From positions 124,001 through 188,000 of the forward strand of contig NW_026089625.1 of NCBI RefSeq assembly GCF_024586455.1: 64,000 nt of DNA. Direction: 5' to 3'. Positions 57,345-64,000 of this stretch are shown here, piece after piece (within the stretch, counting starts at the first letter, position 1; each line of letters starts with the position of its first letter). A program made the position numbers and the translations under genes. The notes below the pieces were generated by a model. It saw only the letters and a list, made by a program, of their open reading frames with translations, made no database searches and was not told the origin of the DNA. The DNA is from Bactrocera neohumeralis. Lineage: Eukaryota > Arthropoda > Insecta > Diptera > Tephritidae.

Positions 57345-58045
57345 CTATATGACCAAAAAAGTTTGAACAAGAAGATAAACTGAAAGCATTACTGTATGAG
57401 GTCACAGAATCTTTGGGAGTTACTAAAGCAGCTATCTACATATAAAGTGTTTAGGAGCAGCCGGAAATATACAAAAGAAATCAAATGGGGTGCCATATGA
57501 ATTAAAGTCAAAAGACGTTGAAAAACACATCAGAAATGCTTGAATGTCACAAGAAGAAGACCTATTCAAATCAGCCTGCGGTGGGTGATGAAAAGTTTAT
57601 ATATCGTCATCTAAAATGCAAAATAACGTATCATCAAAAACTCGAAATTGAGTTTTTTTGCTAATGATTCACTACTTTGCAGCATAAAAGTTTCGGCTTC
57701 CGCAGCAGATATAAGCCATATATAACCATTTTAAAACCAAAATGAGTGTTTTCTATTATAATGTTTTGCTTCGCCTGTAAGCTAATGAAAAGTGATGCTA
57801 TGTATTTTAGCAAAAAATCATATGTTTAATCTAGCCAAATCAACCTAAAATACAAGTATCCACAATACCCTGTATGCTCTCTATCGACAAAAGCTCAGAA
57901 TTTGCGACTAGAACGAGGCAATAATTTTCCATTGTGACTACGCTCGGTCTTATATTGTCAGACCGGTTAAAACAGCTCTTGGCAAATTTTGGCTCACTCG
58001 CCTTACATCTTCTAACCACCGGTCGAAAATAAATAAAGCTCTAGT
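57345..58045 (+). pseudogene. Mariner transposase remnant
   Basis: Frames in order: EDKLKALLYEVTESLGVTKA followed by AIY, the second helix-turn-helix region; EQPEIYKR; a PYELKSKDVEKH-like stretch; then VGDEKFIY near 57577-57602, where the first catalytic Asp is retained. Near 57890-57990 the frame reads YRQKLRICD, then EAIIFHCDYARSYIVRPVKT, then ALGKFW. This is the second catalytic block (HDNAR-type) and the helix that follows. Multiple stops, and the N-terminal DNA-binding region and the third Asp block are degraded. Confidence 0.75.
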
Positions 58046-59384
58046 TTTTTTACAAACTGAACGCTATTAAAACGCAAAATTTCATCCTCGGCCCTTCGTT
58101 TTCGCTTTGCATTATAATACTTATTACAACATCTTTTATGTGGCCGACAAACCTTATTAGCGAAATAAAATGGGCAGGAGAAAAGCATCCCTTAATAAAA
58201 TAAAAATATAAAAAAAGCATCAAAATGTGTAAAACTGCCGGACTTTTGAAAAAGTCAGGGCAAAAGCAAAGAAAAAAACAATGAAAATAAAATTTCCATT
58301 AAATTTAATTTGCATGGTTTTAGGCGTAAAACCTTGTCGGCAAATTCACTTAGTCGTGCGGCGGCGATATTGTATTCACATTTAACGCCGCAACGCCTGC
58401 CTCCAACGCTCTGCCTGGCATTTTGGGCGAACTTAAGACACTTTATTGCTTTTGTTGCTGCTGCTTGCTCTTCTTTGTTTTATTTATTTCGAGCTTTTTC
58501 CTTGATTTTAATCGCGGAACACGACCAATGGCGTTGAAATGTCTGTCGCTTTGTGCTCAGAGAAACAATTTGTGCGTACTTAAGGCGCCTATCGATAATC
58601 GCAGTGGACGCAGATACGCTTTTTACCTAACGGCAAATATTTGTCCACAGATTTAATTGAATATAAGTGAACTTCAGTAGTAAAAATGTAAAATGTGTTA
58701 TACTAGTTGTCACATAGTTCGGGCTGTGAAGTTGGTGTGATTTTAAGACTTAAAAAGACTGACAATTAAACATGAGTTTTTTCTATATTGTTATAAGTAT
58801 ACATACATATTTCACATATCAATGTATATACTTGTAGAATAAAATTTCCATGAGGTTAGGTTCAGCGATCCAATTTTGCTATAAAACATGAAACTCAACA
58901 AGAAGATGATTTTCCTCTTCAAAAAACTTTCCTTGGTGGGGAAATGAGGTAAAAAAAATGTTATTCGACAATTGGAACGAACGATGCGCTCTAAGCTAAG
59001 TTCGAATGTTCAAAGTTTGTCTTTGGCTTCGAGTATCACTAGCCACCATTACACGGCAGTCATCACTAGCGGTCACATGTCCTGCATTTGTTCATAACAT
59101 ATACTCGTACATATAAATAAATTCATGTACACGTAATTCTCCCGTACGTATGAATGATATTTAAGTTAGAAAGCGCAAAATAACTGTACATTTCATTAGT
59201 CATAAAAAGTCAAAAGGCTACTAAAAGCTCAATTTAGAAAGGCACTATATGGCAAGACCAATAAAAAAGTCCACTGTAAACAGATAAAAAGCCATAAAAA
59301 TTGTGCTTTAAATGCGTATTTGTTGTGATGAATAAATGCGTCAGGCGGACGAAAATAAATTCTACTTGCTTATGTGGGAAATGT
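58046..59384. other. Gene-free stretch
   Basis: Two overlapping frames at 58310-58656 have no domain. A TTAAATTTAATTTG tract and TACATA runs are ordinary AT-rich sequence. Confidence 0.3.
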
Positions 59385-59735
59385 CAAAATTAAACGAGAA
59401 AACACAAATATCAAAACAATAATCTTCACAAATAAAAAAATTTTGCATACAAAAACTTCATTTTGACTTTGACTTCGATCGTCCATATGACAGCTATGGT
59501 ATATGCTATAGTGATCCGATATCGGCCGTTTCGAGAAATGAGCACAGCATTGAAACGAGCGCAAAATTTTAGATCGCTATCTAAAAAACTGAAGCACTAA
59601 TTCGTGTATATACAGACGGACGGGCAGACGGATCTGGTTTACTCGAGTCGTCAAACTGATCCAATGCCTCTGACATGTTCTTTAGGGGTTACAAACTTCG
59701 CGCAAACTTAAGGGGATATTCTGGGTATAAAAAAA
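59385..59735 (-). repeat. Dispersed repeat family A, copy 8 (antisense)
   Basis: Contains CATACAAAAACTTCATTTTG, ATGACAGCTATGGTATATGC, TAGTGATCCGATATCGGCCG, a TACAGACGGACGGGCAGACG tract and ends CTGGGTATAAAA. Partial and diverged. Confidence 0.65.
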
Positions 59736-60599
59736 TATAAAAAATTGCGAAGTGTTTGCCTTAGATAGATGGTAAGCCTTACATGGGCACTTTTATACAA
59801 ATAGTTGAGCGTCATTTGAAAGGAATGAACTATTACATACTGTGAAATAGTTATTGAAAGTAAACTAGATATGGTTATTTAATCAAAAAATAACATATAT
59901 GCATAGATATTATATCCATAAATATGTGTGCCAATTCACAAATGGTTCTTTAGGCCATTGTACTATTGTGTTTGTATTTTTTACCAATTTTTCATAATAT
60001 AATAAACAATGGCTATAAAAGAACAGTCATAACAAAGTTTATGCAAACAAATTATAACGAAGGATAAACACATAACTAACAAACAAACTACTTTGACAGG
60101 TTTTTGGCTTTTATGTAAATATATACGCGGGCATTTCTCTACAAGTAGATAGCAAGCGACTTAATCGCGCAGACAAAAACTTCACTTTACATGAATGCGC
60201 TCATAAACTGCTGAAATCCTTGACTTGCTGCTTTCGTATCATAAAAGTATTTACTGGCGACATTTGCCTCGTGGCATTCACTTGTTTATGTAAATATGTC
60301 TTCAGTGTAATATTATGTATTTTGTGGTCAAGTAAGCTATAATGTAACATAATAACTTCTTTAAAAAATCTTGACGTTAAATGCGAAACAGCAAGGCGTG
60401 TAGAGAAAGTGCGACTTTAAGTGCAATTTTTTGCACATTTGCTTTAATTCGAGTTTTCAAAAAATAAATAATAGAAGTAAAATAAATTGAGTACTGGAGT
60501 TTGCTAGATTTATCAAATATACATTGAGAAGAAAAAGCGCCCAAAAATTGTAATTAAATTCCCCGGGTAACTGATATTTAAAAAAAAACGTATTTTGCT
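59736..60599. other. Gene-free stretch
   Basis: Nothing recognised; the segment 60.06-60.30 kb is a little less AT-rich. Confidence 0.3.
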
Positions 60600-61600
60600 A
60601 AGTTGGTAGAACTGTCCTTAATTAATATGCCAAACATGAGCGCGGTCTTACAACCAGTTTTTTTAAAGCAGCTGCTTAAGTCGGTACACCTCAGTAGTGT
60701 GTTGCGATTTTTACAATAGAAAAAGAATTTTGCAATAAAAAATTGTATTTCTAACCAAATTTTGTATGCAGAATCAATACGAATGGAAAAGGCTAAGGGT
60801 GATCCAATTTTATCAAAAACACAAGTCTACGAGTGGTACAAGTCCAGGAAAGACCGTCGAGAGATCGTTAAAGACATGCCTCGTTCTGGATGACGACCTC
60901 TTCAACTAAAGACAATATTAAAAAAGTAAGGATATGGTGGTTGAAAATCGCTAGGCAAGTATTACAGAGATGGCAAGAGAGCTCGAAATCCTTCACGAAT
61001 CCGTTCGATAATTTTGCTGGATATTTTGGGTATGGAAGGCGTTCTTGCTCGACTCGTCCAGATAAAAATGATTTTATTTTCAAAAATAGTATCGTAAGCA
61101 GGACTCTTTGAACATGCATGATCGAGCGAATTACGGTCCCACATTCATGACAGCATTATAACTGCCGATTTATGAGTTTGATATGCAAACAAGTCGACAA
61201 TCATCAGAATGGCGGGAAAAATCGAGCAGAAACCAAAAAAAAAACCACGTCAAAGCCGGTCAAAATTTAAGGTGGGCTCATAGTTTTTTTCGATAAACAT
61301 CCGTTAAAAACGGCCGGAATTGTGGAAGAACAATTCATGAATTTTTCACGATGATAATGCGCCATCGCATCGAGCTACGATTTTGACCGAATTTATAGCG
61401 AAAAACGCAATGAATACCATCAATCAACCAGCGTATTCAACATAATTGGCTCCGTGTAATTTTTTCTTGTACCCCAAACTGAAATTGCCGCTCCGTGTAA
61501 CCCGTTTTCAATCGATCGAAGAGATAAAATAAAATTCGCAAAAAGAGCTGAAGACGACTCCTAAATGTTCTTATAAAAAGGGTTTCAAGAATAAAATCTT
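60600..61600 (+). pseudogene. Mariner transposase remnant, nearly full span
   Basis: A leader at about 60600-60770 (AAGTTGGTAGAACTGTCCTT, then ATGCCAAACATGAGCGCGGT) matches the fragment at 48.15-48.49 kb. Frames then give MEKAKGDPILSKTQVYEWYK near 60784, then DRREIVKDMPRSG; after a frameshift AEMARELEILHESV-like sequence and ILLDILGMEGVLARLVQIK. Next come NMHDRANYGPTFMT, ICKQVDNHQNGGK, and KTGKTTSKPVKI-like basic sequence. The HHDNAPSH-type second block is clear as a CHDDNAPSHRATI-like reading near 61345-61385. Then ILTEFIAKNAMNTINQPAYS and KLKLPLRVTRFQSIEEIK. The first catalytic block is degraded. Dead copy but with the most complete order of blocks among the mariners here. Confidence 0.82.
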
Positions 61601-64000
61601 AAAAAATCAAGATCGGTTCTCAACCAGCTTAAACGACTCCTTTTAGCCTATATTTGTGACTGGACGAGACAATTCTGTAATACAAAGTATCTTACCAGCC
61701 GGAATAACACGGATTATAATCATATTATTAAATAGCGAAAAATTTGTCGAGACCAATGTCTGTATGAAAAAACAATTTTTTAAACTGATTGAAATTAAAA
61801 AACGATCATTCTTAGATATTTCAAGCTATTAGAAAAATATACACAACATAAAAATATACATAACAATATAACAAATCTTTATATTTACTCTGTGTTTCAA
61901 ATACGATATTTTAATATATTTTTGTGATCCATTTTATTTCTGCATAAAACGAGATTTGATTAATATAATAAATCATTGAGTATGTACATATGTATGTCGG
62001 TAGGCTTGGTGCAAGCAAATATAATATTACTCCATACATATATACATATATATGTACGTATATGCGCTTGTGTGAGTCTGTTATAGAAATGCATCACTAT
62101 TAGGTTAACTTTTTAAGTCAGCTACCCTCGGTTTGACCCAAATAATATGCAGCTCGTGGTTTTCAACGATCTCTACTTTTCTGTTTCATCCTTTGCTTTA
62201 CAGAGTGGGCCCCATCCATGCGAATAGGAAACAAAGCCAACACCAAGCTATGCCGCTCAATACGCGTTTTTGTGCGCTATGTGGGGTGGGGTGGTGTATG
62301 TTGCGGATAGGTGGTGCGGCGCGTATGAGGGCAGCTTTTTATGAATACCTTCCATTTTAACACGGTTTCATGCTACTGGCAAACTAACTGAATTCTCGTT
62401 AAAAAAAGCAAACCGACAACTGTTAATCTAATAATGTAAGCCAGTATAAATATTTCACACAATGAATAAATAGATTGTGAAAACAAAGAAAAACTTAGAA
62501 GTTGAAAAATCACTGAATTTGCACTTGAAAAATGAAAAATAGTACGATATATCACATTTCGTTATAATTGAAAAAAAGTGTAACACTTGCATGTATTTTT
62601 ACTGGTTTTCAGTAAATATGTATATGCATACGAGTTATATCGACTAAAATCAGTTAACCGAAACATAGACGTGGGCGAAAAATAAATTAATTTTGGCCTC
62701 TACATATTTTTTTCTTATTTCTACGAGTATATTAAGCTATTTTTTTGTCGAATTGAGCTGCTCTTATTATTTTATATAAATTGTGATGATTGGAAGAAAC
62801 CCCAATCTCTAGAAATATTCTTCCATTTTAGTTAGACCAATGTTCACAACTCACAAAGCATTACAAAAAAACAGAGATGACACAAATATAAAAACTCTTC
62901 GTGAGACGAAGATATGGAACAGTTTCATAGAGGGCGGAAGATGTAGATCTTGATTAAAATTTCTTCACGAGCGAGTTCTTCCAACAGGGACGGTAGGGGA
63001 AAATTTTTAAAGAATTCGTAAAAAACATTATGAAATACCAAGATTCCCACAAAATTATATCATGCACTTTTAAATAAATTATGAATATAAAAATGAACCC
63101 AAAACATAAATGGTTTTAAATATTACATGTTAACGGTAATTGATTTTTAAATATGTTGCTCTCTTTCTGAGCACTAGATATAGATAAAGATATTGCTTAA
63201 TCATACTACGACGAATGCTTAGAATGTATTTTCCAAAGAATCCTTCATCTGTCTGAAGGATAAACTAAAGCTCGAACTTTTTGGATAATTTTATAAAAAA
63301 AAGTTAGAAAATCTAAGATAAAGATAACACACTGGAACCTAACATAATATTTCTGGGAATGTTAAAATGAAATTATGCGTATGTATGTACTTAGGTAAAG
63401 TTGACCGTTGCACCTGTAAACAGCAAATATTTGATAGCAAACACAATTGTGTTAGCAATTTTCAGTAAATATTTACCTTCGGGATAACAAATCATGCATT
63501 TTTATGTTTGGCAGCAATGCCTGTTGTGTTTGTTTTGCGCTGCTCGACTGCGGTTTTGAAGTTGTTGCAACTGTGACAGGAAATGTAATTTTTGTTTGTA
63601 TGTTTGCGCAATAAGAATTGTTTTATATTTTAGAATTTTCACTGCGCACAATATTCTCACTTGTTTCTTAATTTATGTTTTGGATTTGACTTTACATTGC
63701 ACACTAGCACATATGTATAATTTGAAATTGTTTGCAGTTGCAACACCATGCCCATGCACTACGTAGCAGCGGGCTCAATGGTGCAGCATTCGTAATAAAA
63801 TTTCAAACTTGCAATCCTGAATACACTCGTACAATTTACGATTCGTAATGTAACTACTACGGCTAACGGGTAAGTTTGTTGCTTTTGATTTTTTTGCGTT
63901 TAATTCGATTTGCCGACAACGGTACCAGGGCACTGAGGCTGCCAGCCACAGTGTATCAGGAGGAAAACGCTGCAGTTCGTATAGTTCATTTCAGTTCAGT
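61601..64000. other. Gene-free end of the window
   Basis: No recognisable protein. TACATATG/TATGTACG runs occur near 61.98-62.07 kb. A G-rich TGTGGGGTGGGGTGG patch lies at about 62279-62293. The last 80 bases include a GTTCATTTCAGTTCAGT context that resembles an insect initiator, but no TATA box or transcript support can be seen. Confidence 0.3.

Noticed and set aside
1..64000. CRISPR array, tRNA, rRNA or bacterial operon
   Set aside because: No regularly spaced identical repeats, no cloverleaf sequence recognised by eye, and the coding style, microsatellites and transposons are those of an insect nuclear genome.

Overview
This is an AT-rich eukaryotic window that looks like intergenic or intronic DNA of a higher fly. 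A tephritid fruit fly (Bactrocera/Zeugodacus/Ceratitis type) is my best guess. The grounds are the many short TATG/TACA and CA microsatellites, the very dense Tc1/mariner debris, and two dispersed repeat families of a kind I associate with tephritid genomes (inference, not a database match). I found no convincing host protein-coding gene, tRNA or rRNA. Almost every open frame in the window is short and uninformative or belongs to a mobile element.

Layout. 1-5 kb: unassigned DNA with two copies of repeat family A. 5-8.2 kb: two deletion-derivative mariners (MITEs), a third terminal repeat, and a decayed antisense Tc1 transposase. 8.2-13 kb: gene-free, with a G-rich/CpG-rich spot near 11.2 kb. 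13-15 kb: a family A copy, then a decayed non-LTR retrotransposon with its YADD box still readable. 16.7-23 kb: three decayed mariners, one split by a 220-bp inverted-repeat element, then a separate 420-bp inverted-repeat element flanked by TA. 26-29.7 kb: an antisense, internally deleted Ty3/gypsy-type LTR retrotransposon whose Gag carries a SAP domain and two zinc knuckles. 31-32.3 kb: two internally deleted mariners and a 123-bp palindromic MITE. 38-39.3 kb: two antisense mariners, one of which looks like the coding parent of the MITEs at 5, 8 and 54 kb. 42.6-48.5 kb: two related DD36D-type Tc1/mariner transposons (the one at 45.4-46.7 kb is almost intact, with one stop codon), an 820-bp inverted-repeat element and another mariner fragment. 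53.4-54.2 kb: a Tc1 remnant with a MITE just behind it. 57.3-58.0 and 60.6-61.6 kb: two more mariners. The last 2.4 kb is gene-free and ends in a possible initiator-like context.

The genes do not form a pathway. What the window records is the history of several waves of cut-and-paste transposons, with non-autonomous derivatives, nested insertions and retrotransposon debris. The most informative objects are the near-intact transposon at 45400-46684, the nested insertion at 21759-21978, the MITE families with their candidate parent at 38985-39295, and the hairpin-ended repeat families A and B. Family names A, B and C are my own working labels.
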